15,303 nucleotides of DNA from Burkholderia gladioli (GCA_009914575.1 WNEB01000016.1:1-15303), one strand, 5' to 3'. Counted from the stretch's first letter, positions 1 to 7,587 are shown. Translations and numbers: made by a program. The notes: generated by a model not told the origin, from the letters alone.

Positions 1-215
1 ACGACCTCTGGATCCTCGCCGTCGCCCTGCATCGATCACTCGAAAAACGCGTTGACCATGATCGGGAGTCTGCCTAATCTATGAAACCCCGCCGTCCCAA
101 CCTTCAACTACGAATGGGACACCGCCTACTCTGGAATCTGACTTGATAGGAGGCTGGCCCCGCGACCGTTGCGCGTAAACGTCAACGGATCTCGCTCGAT
201 TTATGCAACAACGCC
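1..215. mobile_element. End of an insertion sequence (IS5-like terminal repeat), partial
   Basis: Positions 195-215 read CTCGATTTATGCAACAACGC plus C. This is the exact reverse complement of the terminal repeat that opens the IS5-like element at 15125, so the element occupies the sequence to the left and ends at 215. Immediately inside 216 the sequence matches a small repeated element, so the IS appears to have inserted into it. A short plus-strand frame open to the window edge (3-77, ending ...EKRVDHDRESA then TAA) may be the tail of a transposase, but I do not recognise it. The bases next to this repeat differ from those next to the 15125 repeat, where the transposase stop lies about 54 bp from the tip. 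This is therefore either the opposite end of the same IS or a different IS with the same ends. Confidence 0.6.
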
Positions 216-412
216 CCTTGATGCGGAGAAATCTACGAGCACGCTTGAGGGCTCGGGCCAGGCAAAGCCTTGCGCCGCCTGGCCCCCGAGCCCGTCCGGC
301 GGCGAGGACTTCCCCGACTTGGGGCGGGGCTAGGGGCTGGAAGATACCGTTTTGCGACGTAGGTTTTCGTACCCCGGCGGCCCTTTTCACCCACTCAAAT
401 TTCAAGAGAGCC
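216..412 (+). mobile_element. Truncated MITE-like element, copy 1 (about 197 bp kept)
   Basis: This stretch aligns without gaps to 2714-2910, the right three quarters of the complete element at 2646-2910, with seven mismatches by eye. It ends with the same 25-bp terminal repeat (388-412, ...TTTCAAGAGAGCC). The left 68 bp of the element are missing, and the break coincides with the IS end at 215. Both copies have the same orientation. The hairpin-forming CCCCGCC/GGCGGGG pair of copy 2 is partly spoiled here (CCCCGAC). Minus-strand frames crossing it are not genes: they translate the repeat, with strings such as PLAPPQ that also appear in the other copy. Confidence 0.8.
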
Positions 413-430
413 TCATTTTTCAAGAGAGCC
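413..430. repeat. 8-bp spacer plus a second, isolated MITE end (CAAGAGAGCC)
   Basis: Directly after the end of copy 1 (403-412, CAAGAGAGCC) come eight bases, TCATTTTT, and then the same ten bases again at 421-430. The spacing equals the length of the target duplication seen around copy 2. One reading is that copy 1 inserted within the last bases of an older copy whose tip survives here. Another is a small local duplication. The A-run of the following terminator starts at 431. Confidence 0.45.
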
Positions 431-465
431 AAAAAACGCATACGCGAAGCGAATCGCGTATGCGT
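431..465 (-). terminator. Rho-independent terminator of the SlyB-like gene
   Basis: A perfect 11-bp inverted repeat (ACGCATACGCG at 436-446, CGCGTATGCGT at 455-465) with an 8-base loop is followed, reading on the minus strand, by a run of six T (431-436 as A on the plus strand). It lies about 40 bp past the stop codon of the lipoprotein gene at 505. The element-derived repeat begins right after the T-run, so the terminator itself is intact. Confidence 0.85.
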
Positions 466-504
466 GGGATAGCGCGGCGCGAGCCGCGTGCTGAAGTCTC
501 CTCT

Positions 505-981
505 CTAGTGCGTGACGCGGGTGACGCCGCCGCTCGACAGCAGGCGGACGCGGTCACCGGCGCGGAATACTTCAGGCGTGGCGGCCTGCGTGATCGAGCG
601 CAGATCGCCGTTGTCGAGGCGCACGGTGATTTCCACACCGTTCGCCGTGCTCATCCCCTGACCGATCGCATTGCCCGCCACCGCACCGGCGATGCCGCCG
701 GCGATTGCGGTGAGGATCGACCCCCGACCGCCGCCGATCGCGCTGCCGGCCACGGCGCCGAGTGCACCGCCGCCCAGCGTGCCGAGCGTTGAGCCGGCGC
801 CGGTGTCGCTTTCGATGCGCACGGCGCGCACGCTTTCGATCGTGCCGAGAAGGACGGTTTGCTCGCGATTCGCCTGGCTCGAGCTATAGACGTCCGCCGA
901 CCCCGGCGGCGTGAAGCAGCCCGCAAGCGACACCGAAGCGGTGATCATCGCGGCGAGCAAGAGGGTTTTCCTGGTCAGCAT
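505..981 (-). CDS. SlyB-like outer-membrane lipoprotein with glycine-zipper domain
   Basis: A 158-residue lipoprotein precursor. The N-terminus has basic residues, a hydrophobic stretch and a lipobox ending at Cys22 (SLAGC), so it should be lipidated, cleaved by signal peptidase II and sent to the outer membrane. Residues about 70-110 are Gly/Ala-rich with the GxxxG spacing of glycine-zipper 2TM proteins (SlyB/PcP family). The remainder (IESVRAVRIE..., VRLDNGDLRSI...) matches the usual SlyB fold. Its role is structural support of the envelope; in enterobacteria SlyB is linked to PhoPQ, but no such site is visible here. GGAGAG lies eight bases before the ATG. It follows the kinase gene by 22 bp and ends in a strong terminator, so the two are probably co-transcribed. 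Confidence 0.88.
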   Translation of the reverse strand: MLTRKTLLLAAMITASVSLAGCFTPPGSADVYSSSQANREQTVLLGTIESVRAVRIESDTGAGSTLGTLGGGALGAVAGSAIGGGRGSILTAIAGGIAGAVAGNAIGQGMSTANGVEITVRLDNGDLRSITQAATPEVFRAGDRVRLLSSGGVTRVTH

Positions 982-1003
982 GGGTGGTTCTCTCCAACAA
1001 ATC

Positions 1004-1942
1004 TTATTCGATACTGTAGCCGAACGCGGTCTGGAAGCGGGACAGGATGTCCGCGCGGCTCAGCGTGTAGCTTTGCGGGCCCGGGTGAGCGATCTTGATC
1101 GACCCCATGAGGCTCGCGAGGCGACCGGTGGTTGCCCAATCCAGACCCTTCTCGATCCCGTACAGCAGGCCGCCGCGGAAGGCGTCGCCGCAACCGGTCG
1201 GATCGACGATCTGTTCGGCCTTCACGACCGGGATCTGCTCGGTGCCTTCGCGGTGGCGGATCGTGGCGCCGTGCTCGCCGCGCGTGATGATCAGGGCCTG
1301 GACCCGGCTTGCGATCTCGTCTTCCGACCAGCCCGTCTTGTCGCTTACCAGTTTGGCTTCGTAATCGTTGACCGCCAGATAGGTGACAAGTTCAATGCTG
1401 CGACGCAGCGTATCGCGGTCGAACAAGGGCAGGCCCTGGCCCGGATCGAAAATTAACGGCACGCCCGCCTTGGCCAGTTCCTCGACGTGCTGGACCATGC
1501 CCTGGAAGCCGTCCGGGCCGACGATCGCAAGCGAGATGTCGCGCGCTTCGCCGGCGTGGTTCAGGTGCGACTGCCTCATCGCGCCCGGATGGAACGCGGC
1601 GATCTGGTTGTTGTCGAGATCGGTGGTGATCATCGCCTGCGCCGAGTGCGTGTCGGGCACCACGCGCACGTACTCGCGCGACAGGCCGAGCGCATCGAAG
1701 CGGTCGAGATAGAGCTGGGCGTCGATGGCGCCGATCGTGCCCATCACGCGTGCCTCGCCGCCGAGTGCATGCAGCGCGTAGCCGATGTTGCCGGCGCAGC
1801 CGCCGAACTCGCGGCGCATGGTAGGCACCAGGAAGCTCAGATTGATGAGGTGGACCTGGTCGGGCAGGATGTGCTCCCGGAAGCGCCCTTCGAAGGTCAT
1901 GATGTTGTCGTAGGCGATCGAACCGCAAATCAGGGTAGCCAA
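1004..1942 (-). CDS. PfkB-family nucleoside kinase (close to B. thailandensis nucleoside kinase)
   Basis: A 312-residue PfkB (ribokinase-type) kinase. Signature 1 is GGCAGN at about residues 47-52. Signature 2 is DPTGCGDAFRGGLL at 247-260, with the catalytic base Asp253 and the anion-hole glycines. The length and nearly the whole sequence resemble the structurally characterised Burkholderia thailandensis enzyme, which phosphorylates adenosine, inosine and related nucleosides with ATP. I infer the same salvage role in the cytosol. The start is TTG (1940-1942): the family's MATLICGSIAYDN begins exactly there, and AGGA lies about six bases upstream. No ATG fits better. The gene starts 37 bp after the tpx terminator, so it needs its own promoter, and it runs on into the lipoprotein gene. 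Other databases may call it adenosine kinase or carbohydrate kinase. Confidence 0.9.
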   Translation of the reverse strand: MATLICGSIAYDNIMTFEGRFREHILPDQVHLINLSFLVPTMRREFGGCAGNIGYALHALGGEARVMGTIGAIDAQLYLDRFDALGLSREYVRVVPDTHSAQAMITTDLDNNQIAAFHPGAMRQSHLNHAGEARDISLAIVGPDGFQGMVQHVEELAKAGVPLIFDPGQGLPLFDRDTLRRSIELVTYLAVNDYEAKLVSDKTGWSEDEIASRVQALIITRGEHGATIRHREGTEQIPVVKAEQIVDPTGCGDAFRGGLLYGIEKGLDWATTGRLASLMGSIKIAHPGPQSYTLSRADILSRFQTAFGYSIE

Positions 1943-1979
1943 GGTCGTTCCTGTTCAGAAGGGAAGGCGGCGAGATGAG

Positions 1980-2018
1980 AAAAAACGGCGCGCACCGCCA
2001 TGCCGGGGCGGTGCGCGC
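1980..2018 (-). terminator. Strong Rho-independent terminator after tpx
   Basis: A perfect 12-bp GC-rich stem (GCGCGCACCGCC at 1988-1999 with its complement at 2007-2018) has a 7-base loop. On the minus strand it is followed by CG and then six T (1980-1985). It lies 20 bp past the tpx stop codon and closes the long minus-strand operon before the kinase gene. Confidence 0.9.
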
Positions 2019-2037
2019 GAGGGTAATGCGGGAGCGT

Positions 2038-2541
2038 TTACTTCAGTGCGGCGAGGGCGGCGTCGTAGTTAGGCTCGTCCTTGATTTCGCCGACCAGTTC
2101 CGTGTAGACGACCTTGTCGTTCGCGTCGATGACGACCACCGCGCGCGCCGTCAGGCCGTTCAGCGGGCCGCTCGTGACGTCGACGCCGTAGGCGTTCGCG
2201 AATGCGCGGTCGCCGCGGAACGTCGAGGCCGTCGACACGTTTTCGAGGCCTTCGGTCGTGCAGAAGCGCTTGGCGGCGAACGGCAGGTCGGCCGACACGA
2301 CCACCACGACCGTATCCGCCAGCTTGCTGGCCGCTTCGTTGAACTTGCGCGTCGAGGTGGCGCAGGTCGGCGTGTCGAGGCTCGGCACGATGTTCAGCAC
2401 CTTGCGCTTGCCCGCGAAGCTGGCGAGCGTCAGCTCGCCGAGGTCCTGGCCGACCAGCTTGAAGTCGGGGGCTTGCGCGCCGACCGTCGGGAACGCGCCG
2501 GCGAGTTCGATCGGGTTGCCGCCCAGGGTGACTTTGCTCAT
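2038..2541 (-). CDS. tpx: Thiol peroxidase (atypical 2-Cys peroxiredoxin)
   Basis: A 167-residue Tpx that reduces hydrogen peroxide and organic hydroperoxides using thioredoxin. The peroxidatic Cys60 sits in [16 protein letters not shown], which has the family's Thr and Arg nearby, and the resolving Cys94 is in [12 protein letters not shown]. The start fits the family N-terminus ([15 protein letters not shown]), and GGAG is six bases upstream of the ATG. The length is that of E. coli Tpx (168). It is the last gene of the minus-strand operon, 74 bp after the DUF3426 gene, and has a strong terminator. The MITE-like insertion in the end of the upstream gene puts several stable hairpins into the transcript ahead of tpx. 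No OxyR-type site is evident. Confidence 0.96.
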   Translation of the reverse strand: MSKVTLGGNPIELAGAFPTVGAQAPDFKLVGQDLGELTLASFAGKRKVLNIVPSLDTPTCATSTRKFNEAASKLADTVVVVVSADLPFAAKRFCTTEGLENVSTASTFRGDRAFANAYGVDVTSGPLNGLTARAVVVIDANDKVVYTELVGEIKDEPNYDAALAALK

Positions 2542-2615
2542 TTCGTACTCCGGAGAGAGGGCGTCATGCGACGCCGAGGTTGAGGCCGGCGCGCCCGATG
2601 CGGGGCGCCGTGCGC

Positions 2616-4118
2616 TTACGGATAGAAGATCTGGACGCGGAAATTGCCTCTCTTGAATTTCGAGTGGGTGGATTTTTCCGGGTCAAGGGCGGGCGAAGCC
2701 CGGCGCAGCGAACCCTTGACCCGGAGAAATCTACGAGCACGCTTGAGGGCTCGGGCCAGGCAAAGCCTTGCGCCGCCTGGCCCCATAGCCCGTCCGGCGG
2801 CGAGGACTTCCCCGCCTTGGGGCGGGGCTAGGGGTGGGAAGATACCGTTTTGCGACGTAGGTTTTCGTACCCCGGCGGCCCTTTTCACCCACTCAAATTT
2901 CAAGAGAGCCCGGAAATTCGATGCCGCGATGCCGGGAGCGCCGTCGGCGGCGCCCGGTGCGGTATCGATCCGAACATACATGGTTTCGGTGGCGCCTGCC
3001 GGCAGGCCCGCGCCGACCGGCGTGCCCGGCCGGACGTAATCGGAGGGCGCCAGCACGCGGCGCGCGGCCACCTGGTTCGACGCATCGAGCAGCGTCAGTT
3101 CGATCGACGGATAGGCGAGCGCGATCGTCGCGCGGTTCGACAGCGGCACCTTCAGTTCGAGCACGCGCGGGCCGTCGAGCTGGCGCAGATCCGACGCGCC
3201 GAGCCGCAGCCCGTCGATCGCGCGCGGCGGCGCAACCTCGCAGCCCAGCGCCGCGCAGGTTTGCGCGAACAGCGGCTGGCTGGCCGGCCAGTGTGCGATC
3301 AGCGGCTCGCGGCACCACCAGGCGATCTGGCCCGCCAGCACCACGATCAGCAGGCCCGCGACGAAGCCGCCGCGTGCGGCGGCCGGCGATTCGCGCGTCA
3401 TCGCGAAATGGGCGCGGCCGTCGGCGGCCGGTTCGGCGGCGAACGGCTCGGCGTCGGGCGATGCGGGGCGCGGCGGCAGGCGGACGCGGACGTGATCGTC
3501 GGCTTCGACCGGATGCAGGGGATCGTCGGTATCGACGAGCGGGAGCGGCGCGGCGGCGAAGCCGAGCGACGGCTCGACCGCGTCGCGCGCGATGGCGTCG
3601 ACCGGCGGCGACGGGTCGACGGCTGCGATGGCGGTGGCCGTGGCGGTCGCAACCGCGGCGGTCGGTTGGCCGTTCGGGTGTCGCGTCATCGCGCCGCGCA
3701 TCAGGCCGGCCTGATTGGCCGGCGCTTCGAGGCGCGAGGCCGATTCGATCGGCACCAGCGGGTCGGTGCCGGTATTGCCGCCGTGATGGCGCAGTGCGGG
3801 ATCGATGCCGCCGTCGAGCCAGGGCGCCCACATGTCCCAGTCGCCGGGCGTGAAGTTGCCATCGGCGGGCTGGTCGGGGGTGGCGCGGGGCAGGGTGGCC
3901 GAGAACACGCGCGGCGGCTGTGCCGGTGCACCCGCGGTGGCGGGCTGCGGCTCGACGATGGCCGGCGCGAGTTCGGGATCGGGGGCGACGAGCGAATTCG
4001 CCGCGTCGAAGACCTGCTGGCAGTGCCCGCAACGTGCGAGACCGCCGTGCAGCTTCAGATGTTCCGGCTGGATCCGGAACACGGTTTCACAGTGGGGGCA
4101 GCGCGTCGCGAGTGGCAT
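2616..4118 (-). CDS. Zinc-ribbon / DUF3426 membrane protein carrying a 91-codon MITE-derived insertion
   Basis: A 500-codon frame. The N-terminus is an MJ0042-type zinc ribbon with CPHC (Cys7, Cys10) and CGHC (Cys30, Cys33). A long Pro/Ala-rich linker follows, then one membrane segment at about 251-268 and the C-terminal DUF3426 domain (about 270-403). The molecular role of this family is not established; it regularly follows prmA in betaproteobacteria. Residues about 403-493 are foreign: they translate a 265-bp repeated element plus one 8-bp target copy, 273 bp in all, and the frame then returns to the native ending NFRVQIFYP. Without it the protein would have 409 residues and read ...[12 protein letters not shown]. 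Because 273 is divisible by three and no stop occurs, the gene stays open. The start lies 42 bp past the prmA stop, with only a weak ribosome site. Confidence 0.88.
   Translation of the reverse strand: MPLATRCPHCETVFRIQPEHLKLHGGLARCGHCQQVFDAANSLVAPDPELAPAIVEPQPATAGAPAQPPRVFSATLPRATPDQPADGNFTPGDWDMWAPWLDGGIDPALRHHGGNTGTDPLVPIESASRLEAPANQAGLMRGAMTRHPNGQPTAAVATATATAIAAVDPSPPVDAIARDAVEPSLGFAAAPLPLVDTDDPLHPVEADDHVRVRLPPRPASPDAEPFAAEPAADGRAHFAMTRESPAAARGGFVAGLLIVVLAGQIAWWCREPLIAHWPASQPLFAQTCAALGCEVAPPRAIDGLRLGASDLRQLDGPRVLELKVPLSNRATIALAYPSIELTLLDASNQVAARRVLAPSDYVRPGTPVGAGLPAGATETMYVRIDTAPGAADGAPGIAASNFRALLKFEWVKRAAGVRKPTSQNGIFPPLAPPQGGEVLAAGRAMGPGGARLCLARALKRARRFLRVKGSLRRASPALDPEKSTHSKFKRGNFRVQIFYP
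2638..2645. repeat. Target-site duplication, left copy (CGGAAATT)
   Basis: The eight bases CGGAAATT directly flank the left end of the complete MITE-like element and recur at 2911-2918 on its right side. Removing the element and one copy rejoins the coding sequence of the DUF3426 gene as ...ASNFRVQ..., so this is a true insertion footprint. Confidence 0.88.
2646..2910 (+). mobile_element. Complete 265-bp MITE-like element (non-autonomous) inside the DUF3426 gene
   Basis: Its ends are 25-bp inverted repeats matching at 22 positions (2646-2670, starting GCCTCTCTTGAATTTCGAGT; 2886-2910, reading GGCTCTCTTGAAATTTGAGT on the other strand). An 8-bp direct duplication flanks it. It holds no transposase frame. 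Internally it has three hairpins: CCGGGTCAAGGG at 2678-2689 pairing with 2713-2724 (with a nested CGGGC/GCCCG at 2690-2702); GGGCCAGGC at 2753-2761 with 2775-2783, extended by GGGCT/AGCCC; and CCCCGCC at 2810-2816 with 2821-2827. A second, truncated copy lies at 216-412. The parent IS family cannot be fixed from this window; IS1595, IS66 and ISAs1 are candidates because they can make 8-bp duplications. Confidence 0.87.
2911..2918. repeat. Target-site duplication, right copy (CGGAAATT)
   Basis: Exact match to 2638-2645, directly next to the right terminal repeat of the MITE-like element. Confidence 0.88.
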
Positions 4119-4160
4119 GGTCAGCCGGGCAGCGGGGCCGGAGTGAAGGACAGCGCTATT

Positions 4161-5063
4161 CTAATGGCTTTCGCGCCGGGTTCCGGCGAGGCACACCCAA
4201 CCTTCGTGCTCGCGCCAGACCGAAATGTCGACATAGCGCGCATACACGCTCGCGACCTCGTCCGCCTGCCGCGCCAGCACGCCCGACAGCGCAATGCGAC
4301 CGCCCGGCTTGACCTTCGACGCGAGCATCGACGCCATCAGCTTGAGCGGGTTCGACAGGATGTTGGCGACCACGATGTCGAATTCGCCGACCGGGCAATC
4401 GTCGGGCAGGCCATAGGCGACGTCCGCGCGATTGCGCGCGCTGTTGTGACGCGCCGATTCGACGGCTTGCGGATCGATGTCGATGCCGGTCACGTCGCCC
4501 GCGCCGCACTTCTTGGCGAGGATCGCGAGAATGCCCGAGCCGCAGCCGTAGTCGAGCACCGACTGGCCGGCTTGCACGGTCTGTTCGAGCCATTCCATGC
4601 AAAGCCGCGTGGTGGGGTGGCTGCCCGTGCCGAACGCGAGGCCCGGATCGAGCTCCAGCACCAGCGCGTCGGGATCGGGCGCGTCGTGCCACGAGGGCGC
4701 CACCCAGATCCGCTCGCCGATCGTAATCGGATCGAATTGCGACTGCGTGACGCGCACCCAATCCTGCTCCTCGACCTCGCGCACGCTGAACGCGGGCGCG
4801 AGGTCGAGGCCGATTTCGTTCGCGGCGGCCGCCAGCAGCACGGCCGGATCGACCGTTTCCGCCAGCAGCGCGATCACGCGCGAACGTTGCCAGGCAGTGC
4901 GCTCGGGCGTGAGGCCGGGCTCGCCGAACAGCGGCTGCTCGTCGGGCGTGTCGGCATCGGCATCCTCGACGGACACCGACAGCGCGCCCAGTTCGATCAG
5001 CGCGTCCGACAGCGCTTCGGCATGTTCGCGCGCCAGTTCGACGACGAGTTCCCGGTAGCTCAT
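4161..5063 (-). CDS. prmA: Ribosomal protein L11 methyltransferase
   Basis: A 300-residue SAM-dependent methyltransferase that trimethylates ribosomal protein L11. The N-terminal substrate-binding domain ([34 protein letters not shown]) is followed by GTGSHPTT at 145-152, SAM motif [13 protein letters not shown] at 169-180, the acidic motif GIDIDPQAV and the ANILSNPL motif at 233-240. All are standard for PrmA, and the length is close to the E. coli protein (293). The ATG at 5063 is two bases after the accC stop codon, so translation is probably coupled to accC. The same reading frame stays open far upstream through accC, but that part is only a shadow of accC. Confidence 0.95.
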   Translation of the reverse strand: MSYRELVVELAREHAEALSDALIELGALSVSVEDADADTPDEQPLFGEPGLTPERTAWQRSRVIALLAETVDPAVLLAAAANEIGLDLAPAFSVREVEEQDWVRVTQSQFDPITIGERIWVAPSWHDAPDPDALVLELDPGLAFGTGSHPTTRLCMEWLEQTVQAGQSVLDYGCGSGILAILAKKCGAGDVTGIDIDPQAVESARHNSARNRADVAYGLPDDCPVGEFDIVVANILSNPLKLMASMLASKVKPGGRIALSGVLARQADEVASVYARYVDISVWREHEGWVCLAGTRRESH

Positions 5064-5065
5064 GC

Positions 5066-6435
5066 TCAGGCCTCGTCCGGTGCAACCTGCTGCTTCGCAG
5101 CGAGGCGGCTTTCCAGATAGTGGATGCTGGTGCCGCCTTCGACGAACTGCGAATCGAGCATCAGCTCGCGGTGCAGCGGGATGTTCGTCTGGATGCCTTC
5201 GACGACCATTTCCGACAGCGCGATGCGCATGCGTGCCATCGCCTGCTCGCGCGTCGCGCCGTAGGCGATCAGCTTGCCGATCATCGAATCGTAGTTCGGC
5301 GGGACGAAATAGCCGTTGTAGACGTGCGAATCGACGCCGACGCCGATGCCGGGGCCGCCCGGCGTATGCCACGACGTGATCCGGCCCGGCGACGGCGTGA
5401 ACTTGAACGGATCTTCGGCGTTCACGCGGCATTCGAGCGCGTGGCCGCGGAACTGAATGTCGCGCTGGCGCAGCACAAGCTTCTCGCCGGCGGCGATCTT
5501 GATCTGTTCCTGCACGATGTCGACGCCGGTGATCAGCTCCGTGACCGGGTGTTCGACCTGCACGCGCGTGTTCATCTCGATGAAGTAGAACTCGCCGTTT
5601 TCGTACAGGAATTCGAACGTGCCCGCGCCGAGGTAGCCCATCTTCTTGCAGGCGTCGGCGCAGCGGTCGCCGATGCGGTCGATCAGGCGGCGCGCGATGC
5701 CCGGCGCCGGCGCTTCCTCGATCACCTTCTGGTGGCGGCGCTGCATCGAGCAGTCGCGTTCGCCGAGCCAGAGCGCGTTCTTGTGCGAATCGGCCAGCAC
5801 CTGAATCTCGATGTGGCGCGGATTCTCGAGGTACTTTTCCATGTACACCTGCGGGTTGCCGAACGCACGGTCGGCTTCCTCGCGGGTCATGTTGATCGCG
5901 TTGACGAGCGCCGCTTCCGTGTGGACGACCCGCATACCGCGGCCGCCGCCACCGGCGGCCTTGATGATGACCGGGTAGCCGACCGAGCGCGCGATCTTGA
6001 CGATTGCCTTCGGATCTTCCGGCAGTGCGCCTTCGGAACCCGGCACGCACGGCACGCCGGTGCGGATCATCGTCTGCTTCGCGGTGACCTTGTCGCCCAT
6101 CATGCGGATCGTGTCCGGACGCGGGCCGATGAAGGTGAAGCCCGATTGCTCGACGCGCTCGGCGAAGTCGGCGTTCTCGGACAGGAAGCCGTAGCCGGGG
6201 TGTATCGCTTGCGCGTCGGTCACCTCGACCGCGCTGATCAGCGCGGGCATGTTCAGGTAGCTGAGGTTCGACGGAGCGGGGCCGATGCAGACCGCTTCGT
6301 CGGCCAGCTTCACGTACTTGGCTTCCTTGTCGGCTTCCGAGTACACGACGACCGTCTTGACGCCGAGTTCGCGGCACGCGCGCTGGATGCGCAAGGCGAT
6401 TTCGCCGCGATTGGCGATGAGGATTTTTCAAACAT
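5066..6435 (-). CDS. accC: Biotin carboxylase subunit of acetyl-CoA carboxylase, with an apparent 1-base deletion after codon 4
   Basis: AccC carboxylates the biotin on AccB with ATP and bicarbonate, the first half of malonyl-CoA synthesis. The ATP-grasp features are present: the [10 protein letters not shown] loop, [17 protein letters not shown], and [14 protein letters not shown]. The family start [20 protein letters not shown] is recognisable, but the ATG at 6433-6435 reads ATG TTT GAA AAA TCC, where ATG TTT GAA AAA ATC is expected. The run of five A (6424-6428 as T on the plus strand) is one short, so the ATG is out of frame with the remaining 452 residues. The main frame runs back only to a stop at 6428-6430; the first usable start inside it is TTG at 6392-6394, which would drop the N-terminal nucleotide-binding strand. 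A sequencing error, slippage on the A-run or a real lesion are all possible. Gap to accB is 55 bp. Confidence 0.9.
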
Positions 6436-6490
6436 AGCGGATATTCGTCTTTCCGGTAGCGCGCTCTGGCGCGGGGCGGCGCGCTCGGCC

Positions 6491-6958
6491 TTAGCCGATC
6501 ACGTACAGCGGCTGGCCGTATTCGACCGCCTGGCCGTTCTCGACGAGGATTTCCTTGATGATGCCCGACTTGTCGGACTCGATCTCGTTGAGCAGCTTCA
6601 TCGCTTCGATGATGCACAGCGTCTGGCCTTCCTTGACCGTGTCGCCCACCTGGACGAACGGATCGGTGCCCGGCGACGGCGCGCGATAGAACGTGCCGAC
6701 CATCGGCGACGTGACGACGTGGCCTTGCGGCGCGGCAGGCGCCGGCGCGGCGGTCGGTGCGGCAGCCGCTTCGCCGCCGACGCTCGCGGCCGGCGCGATT
6801 GCGCCGGCTTGCGGCGCGTAGCCGGGAGCGGGCTGCACGTAGACGGGCGGCGCGTTCTTGACGATACGCACCTTGCCTTCGCCTTCCGTGACTTCCAGCT
6901 CGGAGATGCCGGATTCGGAGACGAGGTCGATCAGGGTTTTCAGCTTGCGAAGGTCCAT
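6491..6958 (-). CDS. accB: Biotin carboxyl carrier protein of acetyl-CoA carboxylase
   Basis: A 155-residue BCCP. The N-terminal part ([32 protein letters not shown]) is followed by a Pro/Ala-rich flexible linker at about 40-80 and the biotinyl domain at 82-155. The biotin-accepting Lys121 lies in the [10 protein letters not shown] motif, and the 'thumb' region ([16 protein letters not shown]) typical of AccB is present. It carries CO2 from AccC to the carboxyltransferase AccAD. AAGGGGAA lies six bases before the ATG, the best ribosome site in the operon. It is followed by accC, the usual accBC pairing, and preceded by aroQ (68-bp gap), a common betaproteobacterial arrangement. Confidence 0.97.
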   Translation of the reverse strand: MDLRKLKTLIDLVSESGISELEVTEGEGKVRIVKNAPPVYVQPAPGYAPQAGAIAPAASVGGEAAAAPTAAPAPAAPQGHVVTSPMVGTFYRAPSPGTDPFVQVGDTVKEGQTLCIIEAMKLLNEIESDKSGIIKEILVENGQAVEYGQPLYVIG

Positions 6959-7026
6959 CGGGTATTCCCCTTGTCTAGTCGTGAAGCGCCGGTCGTGCCG
7001 GCTGCGATTCGGATTCTTGAAACTGC

Positions 7027-7479
7027 TCAGCCGCGCGGCGCGCCCTGCAGCGTGTCGAGCGCGTGCTCGAGCGCATACAGGTAGCCCTTCCAGCCGAGGC
7101 CGCAGATCACGCCTTCGGCCTGATCGGAGAAGTACGAGTGATGCCGGAACGGCTCGCGGCGATGCACGTTCGACAGGGGCACCTCGACGAACGGAATGGC
7201 GACGCCGGCCAGCGCGTCGCGGATCGCGACGCTCGTGTGCGTGTAGGCCGCGGGATTGATCACGATGAAATCGGTCTTTTCGTCGCGGGCGGCGTGGATG
7301 CGGTCCACCAGTGCGCCTTCGTGATTGCTCTGGAACGAGGTCAGCTCGGCGCCGGCCTCGGTTGCGCGCGCGGCCAGCGCCCGATCGATCTCGGCCAGCG
7401 TGACCCGCCCGTAGACCCCGGGTTCCCGGGTTCCGAGAAGATTGAGGTTGGGGCCGTGCAGTACCAGCAATCGTGTCAT
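7027..7479 (-). CDS. aroQ: Type II 3-dehydroquinate dehydratase with His101 replaced by Pro
   Basis: A 150-residue type II dehydroquinase (dehydroquinate to dehydroshikimate, shikimate pathway). The N-terminus [17 protein letters not shown], catalytic Tyr23 (Arg18 nearby), substrate-binding [10 protein letters not shown] (Asn75, His81) and [14 protein letters not shown] are all typical. The segment that reads EVHxSN in the family, with the histidine that acts as general acid, reads EVPLSN here. Residue 101 is CCC (7177-7179 as GGG on the plus strand), one base away from CAC. If real, activity should be lost or very low. Neighbouring residues are normal and the frame is intact. It is the first gene of the aroQ-accBC unit, and its upstream region has a plausible promoter. 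Confidence 0.93.
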   Translation of the reverse strand: MTRLLVLHGPNLNLLGTREPGVYGRVTLAEIDRALAARATEAGAELTSFQSNHEGALVDRIHAARDEKTDFIVINPAAYTHTSVAIRDALAGVAIPFVEVPLSNVHRREPFRHHSYFSDQAEGVICGLGWKGYLYALEHALDTLQGAPRG

Positions 7480-7509
7480 GGTCGCTTCAATTTCTGCGGA
7501 ATTGGGCGC

Positions 7510-7539
7510 ACTTTATCGGCGTTTCGAGAAATTTGTCCA
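7510..7539 (-). promoter_or_regulatory. Possible sigma-70 promoter for aroQ-accBC
   Basis: On the minus strand TGGACA (7534-7539) and TAAAGT (7510-7515) are separated by 18 bases, a reasonable -35/-10 pair. Transcription would start near 7503, about 24 bases before the aroQ ATG. It lies in the 194-bp gap after the TlpA-like gene, which is less GC-rich than its surroundings. This is by-eye matching only. Confidence 0.4.
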
Positions 7540-7565
7540 GTTTTGCCGTTCGACAGACGCGTTCC

Positions 7566-7587
7566 CGGCGGGCCGAGTTGCCCGCCG
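7566..7587. other. Inverted repeat between the TlpA-like gene and aroQ
   Basis: A perfect 8-bp stem, CGGCGGGC (7566-7573) with GCCCGCCG (7580-7587), has a 6-base loop. No T-run follows on either strand, so it is not a standard intrinsic terminator. It may slow transcription from the TlpA-like gene or mark a transcript end. Nothing else of note is visible in this gap apart from the promoter candidate. Confidence 0.35.

Noticed and set aside
79..441. Minus-strand 120-codon frame sharing [19 protein letters not shown] sequence with the DUF3426 protein
   Set aside because: The shared part is the MITE-like repeat translated, not a conserved protein domain. It has no native gene around it.
2646..2910. 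The C-terminal 90 residues of the DUF3426 protein as a novel protein domain
   Set aside because: The DNA is a repeated element with inverted ends and a target duplication, present again at 216-412 outside any gene.
6421..6435. Programmed -1 frameshifting in accC
   Set aside because: No standard slippery heptamer or downstream pseudoknot is evident, and accC is not known to use frameshifting. An A-run length error or simple mutation is more economical.
4161..6617. An 818-codon minus-strand frame covering prmA and the region of accC
   Set aside because: Only its last 300 codons are a real protein (PrmA from 5063). The upstream part is the wrong frame of accC, rich in Arg/Pro as expected for GC-rich shadows.
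2850..7084. Two very long plus-strand frames (about 756 and 654 codons) antisense to the minus-strand operon
   Set aside because: Arg/Ala/Asp-rich low-information translations with no domains, lying opposite well-identified genes. High GC makes stop codons rare.
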